A stretch of 64,000 nt of DNA from Candidatus Cloacimonadota bacterium (GCA_030445745.1 JASUTE010000001.1:62001-126000), one strand, 5' to 3'; positions 9,146 through 17,912 are shown, counted from the first letter of the stretch. The notes: generated by a model not told the origin, from the sequence alone. Program-made: numbers and translations.

Positions 9146-9586
9146 ATGGAAGAATTTCCAACAATTTTATTAGTAGAAGACAATGAAACCGACATAATAC
9201 TAATAAAACGTGCTTTCAGAAAATCCTACATAGCTAATCCACTACAGGAAGTTCAAACCCTGCAAGACGCAAAAGATTATATTTTGGGAAAAGAGAAATA
9301 TACTGATAGAGTTAAATATCCTTTACCAGTCCTAATACTCCTTGATTTGAAATTACCAGATGGTTCCGGTTTAGATTTTTTAAAATGGAAACAGGAGAAT
9401 GATAAATTTAAGCGAATACCAGTTGTGGTACTCACAGGCTCACATAACAATGAAGATATAAATAAGGCTTATGACTTAGGAGCTAATTCCTATATTATAA
9501 AACCTGTTAATTTTAGCCGTCTTATCGAGATGGTCAAATCGCTGGGAAACTATTGGTTTGTATTAAATAAAAAACCAGAAATCTAA
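9146..9586 (+). CDS. Receiver-only response regulator, Rcp1-like
   Basis: A single CheY-like receiver domain (146 residues) with no output domain. It shows the acidic pair EDN near the N-terminus, the phospho-acceptor Asp in LILLDLKLPDGSG, the Thr in VVVLTGS and the Lys in IIKPVN. The extra insert before the phospho-acceptor strand (GKEKYTDRVKYPLPV) is typical of Rcp1-type regulators that pair with phytochrome or other hybrid kinases. The frame is open from 9098, but the ATG at 9146 has an AAGGAG ribosome site at 9133-9138 and begins the domain (MEEFPTILLVEDN). No kinase is nearby. It probably works by protein-protein contact. Confidence 0.9.
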   Translation: MEEFPTILLVEDNETDIILIKRAFRKSYIANPLQEVQTLQDAKDYILGKEKYTDRVKYPLPVLILLDLKLPDGSGLDFLKWKQENDKFKRIPVVVLTGSHNNEDINKAYDLGANSYIIKPVNFSRLIEMVKSLGNYWFVLNKKPEI

Positions 9587-9601
9587 AGAAAAGGGGAAAA
9601 A

Positions 9602-10198
9602 ATGTCTAGATGGACAAAAAAAATTGAAAATAGTGTAAAATTGGCTGGAAAAGAGCAAGATCGTTCAGATTTTTTGAATGCCTTTTTCGAAAGTGAAGCC
9701 TATGTTCCCAAAAATCAAGAAGAGGAAAAAGAGTTAGAAGAATTTTCATTAGTATTACATAGCATGGCACTTCTAATTTACATAGCTAAAGCTAATAGAG
9801 TAATTGAGCCAGAGGTAAAACAGCAAATTATCGAAGATCTTACTTTTCAACTGCATCAAAGACCACCACGAGAATACCAAAAATTGAAAGATGAATTTGG
9901 TACTTACGAGAAAGAGATAATTTCCAATATTTTTGATACGATTTTAGCGGAATATGAAGAGGGAAAAGTTGATGTCAACAAAATTATTAAAGCTATTAAT
10001 ATAGTTTATAAAAATAACCTAGAAAAACGTTACTATATTTTACGCTTATGTTACTACTGTGCTTATTCCGATAATTATTTGGATAAGGAAGAAGCAAACC
10101 GAATTGCTGAAGTTGCTAAAAAATTGAAAATAGGAGATGATGTCAGACAAGCTGTGGAAGAAGAAGTTATCGACGAATTACAAGCGAGTATGCATTAA
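9602..10198 (+). CDS. TerB-like all-helical protein of unknown function
   Basis: A 198-residue soluble, all-alpha, acidic protein with no signal peptide. Two similar helical halves can be seen: SLVLHSMALLIYIAKANRVI (about 49-68) and RYYILRLCYYCAYSDNYLDK (about 143-162), followed by EEANRIAEVAKKLKI. This is the tellurite-resistance TerB/DjlA layout, where an acidic turn follows a helix (DNYLDKEE). It is 15 nt after the response regulator and shares its transcript, so it may be a signalling partner; that is inference from position. Confidence 0.55.
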   Translation: MSRWTKKIENSVKLAGKEQDRSDFLNAFFESEAYVPKNQEEEKELEEFSLVLHSMALLIYIAKANRVIEPEVKQQIIEDLTFQLHQRPPREYQKLKDEFGTYEKEIISNIFDTILAEYEEGKVDVNKIIKAINIVYKNNLEKRYYILRLCYYCAYSDNYLDKEEANRIAEVAKKLKIGDDVRQAVEEEVIDELQASMH

Positions 10199-10200
10199 TA

Positions 10201-10233
10201 AAAAAAGGGAGCTTGAATAAGCTCCCTTTTTTA
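10201..10233. terminator. Bidirectional Rho-independent terminator
   Basis: A perfect GC-containing stem, GGGAGCTT/AAGCTCCC with a 4-nt GAAT loop, flanked by A6 on one side and T6 on the other, so it can stop transcription in both directions. It lies between the plus-strand smpB unit and the end of the long minus-strand translation operon (rplS). Confidence 0.9.
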
Positions 10234-10238
10234 TAATC

Positions 10239-10589
10239 TTAGTATCTCTTTTTCTCGCTAACACGCGCCGCTTTACCTTTGGCTTTTCTAAGATAAAACA
10301 ATTTAGCTCTGCGTACACGACCATATCTTACAACTTCGATCTTGTCTATATGAGGAGAGTGGAGGGGGAATATTCGTTCTACCGCTATACCATTACTTAT
10401 CTTTCTAACAGTGAAAGTAGTAGACATCTGCATTCCTCTTTTTTGGATAACGATTCCTTGGAAAATTTGAATTCTCTCTTTGGAACCTTCCTTAATTTTG
10501 TAGTGAACCTTGATTGTGTCTCCAACTCTAAATTCTGGAAGATCTGTTCTTAGTTGATCTTTACTAGCCTGATGAACAATATCCATCAT
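10239..10589 (-). CDS. rplS: 50S ribosomal protein L19
   Basis: L19 lies at the 30S-50S interface. The 116-residue sequence shows the usual blocks: [54 protein letters not shown] and the basic C-terminal segment [16 protein letters not shown]. It is the last gene of the trmD operon (rpsP-khpA-rimM-trmD-methyltransferase-rplS) and lies just before the terminator at 10201-10233. Confidence 0.98.
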   Translation of the reverse strand: MMDIVHQASKDQLRTDLPEFRVGDTIKVHYKIKEGSKERIQIFQGIVIQKRGMQMSTTFTVRKISNGIAVERIFPLHSPHIDKIEVVRYGRVRRAKLFYLRKAKGKAARVSEKKRY

Positions 10590-10596
10590 TCCTCCT

Positions 10597-11157
10597 TTAT
10601 TTTTCGGAAGTTAACCTATCCAAAACAATTGCCACTGCACTTCTTACCGATAGATGATTGTAAGAACTTTTGGCTCTTATTGGAGTTAAAATATAATCAG
10701 CTTCTCTGTGAAGCTGCTCAACTAACCCGTTGCCGGTTCCAAATAAAATTAGAACAGGTCTGGTTAGCTCAAGTTGCTTAAACTCCTCAAAATCACTCTG
10801 ATTTTCTCGTTCTAAAGCAGTAGTCGTCACAACAACTGGATAGATTCCTTCCTGATTTTTGATATATTCTTTTGCTGTCTCTATTGCAGGTTGGTAATTA
10901 ATGATTGATAAAGCCGAGACTCTGTCTGGGTTATATTTTTCAGCAAGATCGCTTTGCCAAAATTTTAAGATGCTCTGCAACATTTTTTCCTGTGTAGAAA
11001 GCGGATTAATCACAAAATAATTTTTTACTCCATAAGTTAGACAACTCCGGGCAATGTCGTGGATATCTAAATTTGTAATAGAAGTTGTGATTATTTCTTG
11101 CCGTTTATTGTATACTGGATGATGAACCAAACCCAGGTAGTAATTATTTTTTTTCAT
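10597..11157 (-). CDS. TM1570-type SPOUT RNA methyltransferase
   Basis: A 186-residue protein of the small SPOUT methyltransferase group known from Thermotoga TM1570 and found next to, or fused to, TrmD in several phyla. Signs are [13 protein letters not shown] at the N-terminus, [18 protein letters not shown], and the C-terminal knot region [12 protein letters not shown] and [17 protein letters not shown]. The RNA target is not known to me. Its start lies inside the 3' end of trmD (14-nt overlap), so the pair is probably made together. Confidence 0.85.
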   Translation of the reverse strand: MKKNNYYLGLVHHPVYNKRQEIITTSITNLDIHDIARSCLTYGVKNYFVINPLSTQEKMLQSILKFWQSDLAEKYNPDRVSALSIINYQPAIETAKEYIKNQEGIYPVVVTTTALERENQSDFEEFKQLELTRPVLILFGTGNGLVEQLHREADYILTPIRAKSSYNHLSVRSAVAIVLDRLTSEK

Positions 11158-11824
11158 CTAAAAGTTCCGGCCGTATTTTTGTTGTTTTTTCTATAGCCTT
11201 TTTACGTCGCCAATCAGCAATTTTGGCATGATTGCCCGAAAGTAGAACTTCAGGTACTTTCATACCTCGAAACTCAGGAGGTCTGGTATAATGTGGAGCA
11301 CCTAAAAGACCATTTTCATGGGAATCGGTAGCAGCTGACTCACTGTCGTTCAATACACCTTCTTGCAGGCGGGCAACGGCGTCGATAAAAACCATTGCCG
11401 GAAGTTCACCTCCCGAGAGTACATAATCTCCTATGGAATATTCAGCTGTTACCAAGCTGTCGCGTATTCGCTGGTCGATCTCTTTATAATGACCGCACAG
11501 TAGAATAAGATGATTAGCTGAGGCATAGGAACGTATAATTTTCTGGGTCAAAGGTTTTCCCTGTGGAGTAAAGTAAATTACCGGTACATTACTCTCATCC
11601 TTTACTGCAGTTATGGCTTCATACAAGGGCTCAGGTTTTAACACCATGCCAGCTCCGCCTCCATAGGGATAATCATCTACAGAACGATGTTTATTGAAAG
11701 CGTAATCTCTAATATCTGTTAGCCTAACCTCTAAAGCTTTTTTATCTCTGGCAATTTTCACCATACTTTCTTCTAAAAAATTAGTGAACATACCAGGAAA
11801 AAGTGTTAGTACATCAATTTTCAT
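11144..11824 (-). CDS. trmD: tRNA (guanine-N1)-methyltransferase TrmD
   Basis: TrmD makes m1G37 in tRNAs with G36 and prevents +1 frameshifts. The 226-residue protein has the whole signature set: LTLFPGMF near the start, YPYGGGAGMVLKPEP, LLCGHYKEIDQRI, the trefoil-knot SAM segment EYSIGDYVLSGGELPAM, and HYTRPPEFRGMKVPEVLLSG. The gene overlaps rimM upstream (4 nt) and the TM1570-like gene downstream. Confidence 0.98.
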   Translation of the reverse strand: MKIDVLTLFPGMFTNFLEESMVKIARDKKALEVRLTDIRDYAFNKHRSVDDYPYGGGAGMVLKPEPLYEAITAVKDESNVPVIYFTPQGKPLTQKIIRSYASANHLILLCGHYKEIDQRIRDSLVTAEYSIGDYVLSGGELPAMVFIDAVARLQEGVLNDSESAATDSHENGLLGAPHYTRPPEFRGMKVPEVLLSGNHAKIADWRRKKAIEKTTKIRPELLDEKK

Positions 11825-12324
11825 AACTGCATTAGCTCGTCGATATTTTTCAGAACAATCAATTTTTGTTTTTCCTCTATTTGGGAAACGAATTCTGGTA
11901 CTTTAGGTACCATAAATTCGTGTTGATTGGTTTTTACCACCAAAATTAGTTGCTCCTTGTTCCAAAAACTAGTAGTTATCTTACCGATAATTTTGTCTTT
12001 GTATTCAACCTTATAATTAAACAAAAAACCAGTTATTTCCTTGTTTACCCTTGACCATGTTTCCTGATCGAGCATCACCGTTACGTTCTTCAAATTTTTC
12101 ATCTCTTCTAAAACTTCAGTTTCCAAAATACGAAACCGGTTTTTTCTGGTTGTAGCTACTTTATCAATCGTCACATATCTCACTCTATGATCTGGAAAGA
12201 CCAAAAAAATATCTTTAAGATTTTCCAAAGATATCTTTGTTCTGGGACGGAAAATAATAAAATCATCCTCTTGGGAAATTGGAATACCCAATTTCCCAAT
12301 AGGAATTAAATCAGAAATCTGCAT
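11821..12324 (-). CDS. rimM: Ribosome maturation factor RimM (divergent)
   Basis: RimM helps 30S maturation through ribosomal protein S19. The 167-residue protein is divergent, but the N-terminal IPIGKLGIPIS, the central beta-rich region and a C-terminal PRC-barrel-like half ending VPKVPEFVSQIEEKQKLIV fit. The gene's place between a KH-domain gene and trmD is the standard rpsP-khpA-rimM-trmD order, and this supports the call more than the sequence does. It directly follows khpA and overlaps trmD by 4 nt. Confidence 0.8.
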   Translation of the reverse strand: MQISDLIPIGKLGIPISQEDDFIIFRPRTKISLENLKDIFLVFPDHRVRYVTIDKVATTRKNRFRILETEVLEEMKNLKNVTVMLDQETWSRVNKEITGFLFNYKVEYKDKIIGKITTSFWNKEQLILVVKTNQHEFMVPKVPEFVSQIEEKQKLIVLKNIDELMQL

Positions 12325-12555
12325 CTACTCGATGATTTCAAGAACCGCCCTTTTACCTTGTCTGGCAGAAACAGCATTTATTATTGTACGTATTGCACCG
12401 GCTGTGCGGCCACGCTTGCCAATAACTTTCCCAATGTCAGCTTTATTAGCCCGAAGTTCGTAGATAGTTATTTTATCACCAGCTACTTCTTTCACTTCAA
12501 TACTGCTGGGATCATCAACTAATGCCTTTACAATATACTCAATCAATTCTTTCAT
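12325..12555 (-). CDS. khpA: KH-domain RNA-binding protein KhpA (YlqC)
   Basis: A 76-residue protein made of a single KH domain with the RNA-binding loop GKRGRTAG inside IGKVIGKRGRTAGAIRTI. Proteins of this family bind RNA with KhpB and affect ribosome assembly, cell division and small-RNA function in Gram-positive bacteria. Position between rpsP and rimM is the usual one. Confidence 0.93.
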   Translation of the reverse strand: MKELIEYIVKALVDDPSSIEVKEVAGDKITIYELRANKADIGKVIGKRGRTAGAIRTIINAVSARQGKRAVLEIIE

Positions 12556-12587
12556 TTTTCACTCCCCTTTTTCAAATTTTAATCCTG

Positions 12588-12902
12588 CTATACACTTTGC
12601 TCTTCTGTTTCAATTTCGTCAACTTTTTCCGTATTTTTTTCTAATTGCATCTTGTGCCATTGTTCCAAAATTCCAGCTTTTCGACATAAAGATCTAACAG
12701 TTTGGGAAAGTTGAGCACCTACTTTTAACCATTTAATAACTTTATCTGTGTCGATCTGCAGTGTCAAAGGCTCGGTTTTAGGATCATAATATCCTAAATT
12801 ATCGAGATATTTCCCATCTCTTTTTTTCCGAGAATCTACCGCAACTATTCTATAAAATGGCTTGTTGATCGTTCCCATTCTTCTTAGTCTAACTTTAACC
12901 AT
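12588..12902 (-). CDS. rpsP: 30S ribosomal protein S16
   Basis: S16 is an early-binding 30S assembly protein. The 104-residue sequence begins MVKVRLRRMGTINKPFYRIV and continues DSRKKRDGKYLDNLGYYDP, the highly conserved S16 start, then KVIKWLKVGAQLSQTVRSL. The C-terminal 20 residues are an acidic extension. It is the first gene after the 126-nt gap that follows ffh. Confidence 0.98.
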   Translation of the reverse strand: MVKVRLRRMGTINKPFYRIVAVDSRKKRDGKYLDNLGYYDPKTEPLTLQIDTDKVIKWLKVGAQLSQTVRSLCRKAGILEQWHKMQLEKNTEKVDEIETEEQSV

Positions 12903-13028
12903 TTCAACTCCTTCTGTTTATATTTTCCCTTTTTTTAAAAAAGGACTTTTTTTTTATACCTTGATATCGTCAAGAATTATTTTTGCTATTTCCAGAATAT
13001 TAACTACTTAGCTGTGTTTATCAGGTAA
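12903..13028 (-). promoter_or_regulatory. rpsP leader region with an inverted repeat
   Basis: The gap between ffh and rpsP holds a short inverted repeat on the minus strand, CTTGA/TCAAG with a 5-nt centre, overlapping a TTGACG box (12973-12968), and then an A/T-only palindrome (CCTTTTTT/AAAAAAGG, near 12925-12943). No good -10 lies at normal spacing from TTGACG. The gap could carry a promoter or a leader control site for the rpsP-trmD operon, but neither is convincing. Confidence 0.2.
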
Positions 13029-14345
13029 TTAAAATGGAAGCATACCAGGGCTGGGCATTTTTTTTCCATTAAATTTTTTCATCATTTTTTTCATCTGGTC
13101 GAACTGTTTCAAGAGACGATTTACCTGTTGTATGGAAGTGCCACTGCCCTCAGCTATCCTTTTACGACGGCTGCCATTGATGATTGCTGGTTTTTCGCGT
13201 TCTCTGTTTGTCATCGAATAGATTATAGCTTCCACATGTTTTATCTCTTTTTCATCTACCTGCAGATTTTTTATCTTGTTCATTCCGGGTAGCATTCCCA
13301 AAAGCTGGTCTAAAGGACCCATCTTCTGTATTTGCTGCAGCTGCTGTAAAAAATCGGTAAATGTGAACTGGTTTTTTTGTAATTTTTTAGCCAGTTTATC
13401 TGCTTCATCTTGTTTGATAGAAGATTCTGCTTTTTCTATTAGGCTCAGAACATCTCCCATTCCTAAAATGCGATTAGCCATTCGGTCGGGATGGAAATTT
13501 TCTAAATCGGAAATTTTCTCACCAGTTCCTACAAATATAACTGGTTTACCGGTAACAGCCTTTATAGAAAGGGCAGCCCCGCCACGGGCATCGCTATCCA
13601 TTTTGGTTAAGATAACACCATCGAATTCCAATTGAGCGTTGAATTGTTTGGCTACATTTACCGCATCTTGACCAGTCATAGCATCGGCAACAAAGAAAAT
13701 GTAATCTGGGTTCACATTCTTTTTCAGATCACTCAATTCCTTCATCAGTTTTGTATCGATATGCAAGCGACCGGCAGTATCAAAAATAAGCAGATTGCTC
13801 TCGGATTTCTCAGCTTCTTTCACAGCTTTTTTCGCTATTTTCACCACATTTTTGCTTTTTTCATCTGCAAAAACTGGAATATCGAGTTGCTTACCCAAAA
13901 CCTGTAGTTGGTGAATAGCAGCTGGTCGATAAACATCGCAGGCAACCAGAGTTGGTGAGAAATTCTTCTTTCTATATTTAGCAGCTATTTTGGCACAGGT
14001 AGTGGTTTTACCGGAACCTTGCAACCCTACCAACATTATCTTATTCAATTTATTTTGGTGTAGTTGCGGCTGAAAGTATTTTTCTCCCATCAGGTTAATC
14101 AATTGTTCATGGACAATTTTTACCACCTGATCACCAGGCGTTATACTCTTCATCACTTCCTGGCCTACTGCTTTTTGGCTAACTTTAGAGATAAAATTTT
14201 TCACAATCTTGAAATTCACATCTGCTTCTAAAAGAGCACGCCGAATTTCCCGCATTGCTTCTTTAATATTTTTCTCATTGAGTTTGCCTTTGCCCTTTAA
14301 TTTGCGAAAAATATCATCAAAGCGTTCACTCAAATTGTTGAACAT
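13029..14345 (-). CDS. ffh: Signal recognition particle protein Ffh (SRP54)
   Basis: Ffh binds signal peptides on ribosomes and delivers them to FtsY at the membrane. The 438-residue protein has the N domain (1-85), the G domain with GLQGSGKTTTCAKIA (P-loop), DVYRPAAIHQLQ, DTAGRLHID and TKMDSDARGGAALS, and a Met- and Lys-rich M domain with the RNA-binding stretch GSRRKRIAEGSG. The gene starts directly after rpe. The SRP RNA gene was not found here. Confidence 0.98.
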   Translation of the reverse strand: MFNNLSERFDDIFRKLKGKGKLNEKNIKEAMREIRRALLEADVNFKIVKNFISKVSQKAVGQEVMKSITPGDQVVKIVHEQLINLMGEKYFQPQLHQNKLNKIMLVGLQGSGKTTTCAKIAAKYRKKNFSPTLVACDVYRPAAIHQLQVLGKQLDIPVFADEKSKNVVKIAKKAVKEAEKSESNLLIFDTAGRLHIDTKLMKELSDLKKNVNPDYIFFVADAMTGQDAVNVAKQFNAQLEFDGVILTKMDSDARGGAALSIKAVTGKPVIFVGTGEKISDLENFHPDRMANRILGMGDVLSLIEKAESSIKQDEADKLAKKLQKNQFTFTDFLQQLQQIQKMGPLDQLLGMLPGMNKIKNLQVDEKEIKHVEAIIYSMTNREREKPAIINGSRRKRIAEGSGTSIQQVNRLLKQFDQMKKMMKKFNGKKMPSPGMLPF

Positions 14346-14978
14346 TTACAACCTCAGACTTTCTATTTGCATTTTATAATCTAAATTTCCCAAAATATAG
14401 GAGCCAGCTACCAGAATATTACATCCCTTTTCTATAAGTTTAGGTGCATTTTGATTATTTACGCCACCATCCACTTCAATTTCGATCTCTGAATTCATCT
14501 GGCGGATTTTTTCTATTTTAGAATAAACAAGTGGTAAAAAATTTTGTCCACCAAACCCTGGGTTTACACTCATAAGTAACACAAAATCTAAATCTGGTAA
14601 GATTGGGAAAATTGTCTCAACAGGTGTAGCGGGATTCAGTGCTATACCTGCTCTTACTCCACCTTCTTTTAGCACAAACACTTGGCGGTGAATATGTGGT
14701 ACAATTTCCTGGTGGAAGGAAACATACTCTATTCCTATTTCAGCAAGTTTGGAAAGGTAGTCCTGGGGATTAGTTACCATCAGATGTACATCAAGTGGCA
14801 AGGAAGTAGTTTTCCTAATTTGCTCAATAATAGGAGGTCCCAAGGTCAAATTTGGCACAAAATGTCCATCCATAACATCCAGATGAATTATATCAGCGCC
14901 AGCATTTTCCAATTTACGAATTTCTTCTGCCAATTTGGTGAAATCGGCTGAAAGCAAAGAAGGTGCTATTTTTACCAT
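14346..14978 (-). CDS. rpe: Ribulose-phosphate 3-epimerase
   Basis: Rpe interconverts ribulose 5-phosphate and xylulose 5-phosphate in the pentose phosphate pathway. The 210-residue TIM barrel shows the standard motifs: APSLLSADFTKL, LDVMDGHFVPNLTLGPP (catalytic Asp and metal His), HLMVTNP, LLMSVNPGFGGQNF (catalytic loop) and EVDGGVN with AGSYI near the end. It overlaps the DUF721 gene by 7 nt and abuts ffh. Confidence 0.97.
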   Translation of the reverse strand: MVKIAPSLLSADFTKLAEEIRKLENAGADIIHLDVMDGHFVPNLTLGPPIIEQIRKTTSLPLDVHLMVTNPQDYLSKLAEIGIEYVSFHQEIVPHIHRQVFVLKEGGVRAGIALNPATPVETIFPILPDLDFVLLMSVNPGFGGQNFLPLVYSKIEKIRQMNSEIEIEVDGGVNNQNAPKLIEKGCNILVAGSYILGNLDYKMQIESLRL

Positions 14979-15271
14979 TTTTCACCTCGTTCCAAAAAGA
15001 AGACAATATCTTTAAGTGAAATGCCCAGCATCAGTTTTATATCTTCTATTATTTGCTGTTTACGCAAAACCAATTCTTGCATCCACACATTGTTAGTAAC
15101 ACCTACGAATAGGGTTTGATGCTGTAATTTTTTAAGATTGGTTCTTTCCGCTAAAAGTTTTCCTACTATTCTTTCCCAATTAAATCTTATAGTAACAAGA
15201 TCTCTATATTTTTCACCGGCAATGCTATAAACCAGTTTTTTTATAGCATCGCCGGCAAATAGAAAACTCAT
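14972..15271 (-). CDS. DciA-like (DUF721) protein
   Basis: A 99-residue protein with the DUF721 pattern: a Trp-containing helix (RFNWERIVG), then a KH-like beta sheet with LFVGVTNNVWMQELVLRKQQII. DciA proteins of this family interact with the DnaB helicase in bacteria that lack DnaC; whether this short version does so is inference. It overlaps rpe by 7 nt and follows the membrane protein gene by 2 nt. Confidence 0.75.
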   Translation of the reverse strand: MSFLFAGDAIKKLVYSIAGEKYRDLVTIRFNWERIVGKLLAERTNLKKLQHQTLFVGVTNNVWMQELVLRKQQIIEDIKLMLGISLKDIVFFLERGEKW

Positions 15272-15273
15272 AG

Positions 15274-15855
15274 CTATTTATTTTGACTGGAAAGAAGCGA
15301 AAATCCCCACCAACCAAACACAGCAATTGCCAGAGTCGCCCAATAAGTCATTCCCAAGGCGCTGTATAGGTCAGGGAATACTTCAATTATCTTATCGTTT
15401 TGGCTAACAATAAAAGCAGGGATGGCCGAGAGAACTATTAGTAGCAGATATCCCAGGAAAGTAGCAAAACTATTTTTTCCCAGAGAATTATTGATAATTA
15501 TTACCGCTAATGCCCCTAATGCCATTAAAACAGCTGCAATTACTAAAATTAGGATATTAGTAGAGGTGGGGAAGTTTGCTTGATTAAAAATAGCCAAAGG
15601 ACTTAAAATACCTAAAATTATTAAAATAATTCCAAATATGCGATGTACAAGGGCTACTGATTTCAAATTTGGTTCATGATGTTTCTGATGATTGCGTGTG
15701 TACAGATATACCAAGAGGAAAACTAAAATAAAGAAAACACCAAATACAGGCACTCCCACGGCCGGGTCATCACTACTGAATCCCATTGAAGAAAAAGCTG
15801 CTAACAACAAGACCCAACTGATTACATTGACCAATGTCTTAAAAAATTTTTTCAC
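15274..15855 (-). CDS. Six-helix integral membrane protein of unknown function
   Basis: I do not recognise a family. The 193-residue protein has about six hydrophobic segments (roughly 7-27, 33-52, 67-88, 99-124, 131-150 and 165-188) with short polar links, including a histidine-rich linker RNHQKHHEPN after the second. The cytoplasmic side by the positive-inside rule would include that linker. It lies between rplI (15 nt) and the DUF721 gene (2 nt), so it is probably co-transcribed with housekeeping genes. Confidence 0.6.
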   Translation of the reverse strand: MKKFFKTLVNVISWVLLLAAFSSMGFSSDDPAVGVPVFGVFFILVFLLVYLYTRNHQKHHEPNLKSVALVHRIFGIILIILGILSPLAIFNQANFPTSTNILILVIAAVLMALGALAVIIINNSLGKNSFATFLGYLLLIVLSAIPAFIVSQNDKIIEVFPDLYSALGMTYWATLAIAVFGWWGFSLLSSQNK

Positions 15856-15870
15856 CGTAACCTCCTCGGT

Positions 15871-16314
15871 TTACTCCTTTTCAATATTAACTTTTATATT
15901 TGTCTTAATCTCGGAAGTGAATTCTATCTCTACTTCAAAACTACCAAGTTCTTTCAGATGTTTAGGCAAGTTTATGTGAGAATAGTGTATTTCGATATCT
16001 TTTGCTGCTAAAGCATCCACTATATCATGTTCGGATACTGATCCGAAAAGATGATCATTCTCGTCTGCCTTGCGGGTAAAAGTAAGTTCCACATCTTTTA
16101 AAACATCTGCCAGAGCTTTATATTTGTTGTTAAGCTCTTCACGTAGTTTTAATGCTTCCTTTTTTATACCTTCAATTTTGTTTTTGTTGTACTCGTTAGC
16201 CATTATAGCTAAACCTTTAGGAAGCAGGTAATTTCTGGCAAAACCGTCTTTAACACTCATTATTTCGCCAGCTTCTCCAATTCTGTTTATATCTTTGGTT
16301 AGGATAACTTCCAT
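15871..16314 (-). CDS. rplI: 50S ribosomal protein L9
   Basis: L9 has an N-terminal rRNA-binding domain, a long helix and a C-terminal domain. The 147-residue sequence shows MEVILTKDINRIGEAGEIMS, the conserved VKDGFARNYLLPKGLA and the C-terminal LFGSVSEHDIVDAL. The start overlaps the stop of the DUF2232 gene by 1 nt. The order rpsF-ssb-rpsR-DUF2232-rplI is the common bacterial arrangement. Confidence 0.98.
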   Translation of the reverse strand: MEVILTKDINRIGEAGEIMSVKDGFARNYLLPKGLAIMANEYNKNKIEGIKKEALKLREELNNKYKALADVLKDVELTFTRKADENDHLFGSVSEHDIVDALAAKDIEIHYSHINLPKHLKELGSFEVEIEFTSEIKTNIKVNIEKE

Positions 16315-17171
16315 TAATTTCCTCCATCAATGTGAATTTTTCTGAAATTAAACCATACGTCAACCAATCCTATTAAAATCAGCAAAAAAATCAAGTAAGG
16401 ATTGAAAATAAATGCTAAGATCAATAAAACCAGTAAAAATTTATGATTTTTTAGATAATTGCCCCAATAGAAGTGGAGCAATGATATACCTTGAATTAAA
16501 AACAGCGGTGCTATCACAAGCAATCCGTTCAAACCTATCGTGCGTGTATTTTGGAACAAAATAAAAACCAAGATTATTAAAAGCAGATAGATAATAGCGA
16601 ACGGGATTTGAATTTTTTTATGTTCCCATTTTATGAATAATTTACGTGATAGTAACAAAAGGCCAAGGTAAGCGCCTAAAGTTAGCATCACTATCCAAAT
16701 TGCCGGGTTACAGGTTATAAAAAATTCGTGTAGATTTTCGCTAACTTGCCTAATTAACTCTAGTTGCTCACCATTTTCTATAATTCCACCTTGCAACATC
16801 TTATCGTATTGAGCAAAGATCAAGTTGATATTTTCAATTATCACTTTATGGAACAACAGGTGCCGAATTACTCCAAAGAAGATGAAATAGAGGGTAACCT
16901 GCAACAAAGTTCTCAAATAGTTAAAATCTTTGAAAATATTCACGAAAATAAGATAAGAACCTATTCCCACACCCATTATAAGGTCGTAGGCTGTGTAAGT
17001 ACTTATTGCCTTTGGAAAAAGTATTCCAAACAATAGGACTACACTGGCAAACACCGCATAGAACACATATTTACGAGGGTAATATTTATACCCTGTTATT
17101 GTTATAAAGATCAAACCCCAAAATGGGGAAAACATTCCTATGAATGCAGCTAAAACAGCAAAAAGTATCAC
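16314..17171 (-). CDS. YybS-like (DUF2232) membrane protein
   Basis: A 285-residue polytopic membrane protein with eight or so hydrophobic segments. The position between rpsR and rplI is where YybS/DUF2232 proteins lie in Firmicutes and several other phyla. N-terminal AAFIGMFSPFWGLIFITITG and the final LIFLLILIGLVDVWFNFRK fit that family, but the identity is supported mainly by synteny. Function is unknown. Confidence 0.65.
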   Translation of the reverse strand: MILFAVLAAFIGMFSPFWGLIFITITGYKYYPRKYVFYAVFASVVLLFGILFPKAISTYTAYDLIMGVGIGSYLIFVNIFKDFNYLRTLLQVTLYFIFFGVIRHLLFHKVIIENINLIFAQYDKMLQGGIIENGEQLELIRQVSENLHEFFITCNPAIWIVMLTLGAYLGLLLLSRKLFIKWEHKKIQIPFAIIYLLLIILVFILFQNTRTIGLNGLLVIAPLFLIQGISLLHFYWGNYLKNHKFLLVLLILAFIFNPYLIFLLILIGLVDVWFNFRKIHIDGGN

Positions 17172-17173
17172 TT

Positions 17174-17449
17174 TTATTTGGAAGTGGGCGAGATTAGTGC
17201 CATTTGGCGAGCTTTTTTAATCTCGGTTGCTAATTTTCGCTGATGTTTTGCACACGTGCCGGAAAAACGACGAGGTGTTATCTTGCCGCTTTCGGCTATA
17301 AATCGCTTCATCAATTTTACATCTTTATAATCGATCTCTACTTCTGGATTTTTACAAAAGAAACATCTTTTTTTGCGAAAGAAGAACTTAGGCCGTCTTG
17401 ATCTGCTTGATCTTCTGCGAGAATCTTGGCGATTATTATTTTCTGCCAT
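17174..17449 (-). CDS. rpsR: 30S ribosomal protein S18
   Basis: A 91-residue S18 with an Arg/Ser-rich N-terminal extension, then [19 protein letters not shown] and [20 protein letters not shown], followed by the basic [19 protein letters not shown]. The cysteine pair plus the later Cys and His are consistent with a zinc-binding (C+) S18. It follows ssb by 25 nt. Confidence 0.97.
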   Translation of the reverse strand: MAENNNRQDSRRRSSRSRRPKFFFRKKRCFFCKNPEVEIDYKDVKLMKRFIAESGKITPRRFSGTCAKHQRKLATEIKKARQMALISPTSK

Positions 17450-17474
17450 TATTTACATCTCCTATTTACGTTTT

Positions 17475-17912
17475 TTAAAATGGAACATCGTCGTCTGTTG
17501 TTGTAGCTTCCATCTGATTGGAATCTTGGGAACTGGAATAGTTCTGATTCGAGCTATCATTATATTCCTTTTCCAAAAAATTAACTCGGCTAGCAACGAC
17601 TTCAACTACTTTGCGGTTTTGGTTATCTCTATCTACAAATGTTCTGGTTTGTAGATATCCTTCGATAAGAACAGCGCTGCCTTTATGGAGATATTGAGCG
17701 CATCTTTCAGCTATTTTGCTCCAAACCACTACATCTATAAAACTGGTTTCCGATTGCCATTCGCCGGAAGCATCTTTGTAGTTGCGATCGAAAGCAATAG
17801 GAAGTTTTGTTACTGGTGTACCACTCTGGGTATAGCGCAATTCAATATCACGCGTTAATCTTCCACTTAAAATTACTGTGTTCACTCTGGGAAGGCGTAA
17901 TTCTTTAGCCAT
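17475..17912 (-). CDS. ssb: Single-stranded DNA-binding protein
   Basis: SSB coats single-stranded DNA and recruits repair proteins through its acidic tip. The 145-residue protein has an OB fold (about 1-108; VNTVILSGRLTRDIELRYT, FIDVVVWSKIAERCAQYL, VLIEGYLQTRTF) and a low-complexity Ser/Asn linker ending in the standard acidic tail DDDVPF. The position between rpsF and rpsR is classic. Confidence 0.98.
   Translation of the reverse strand: MAKELRLPRVNTVILSGRLTRDIELRYTQSGTPVTKLPIAFDRNYKDASGEWQSETSFIDVVVWSKIAERCAQYLHKGSAVLIEGYLQTRTFVDRDNQNRKVVEVVASRVNFLEKEYNDSSNQNYSSSQDSNQMEATTTDDDVPF

Noticed and set aside
12925-12943. Rho-independent terminator after ffh
   Set aside because: The palindrome there is only A/T in its core with two outer GC pairs, too weak to be called a terminator.
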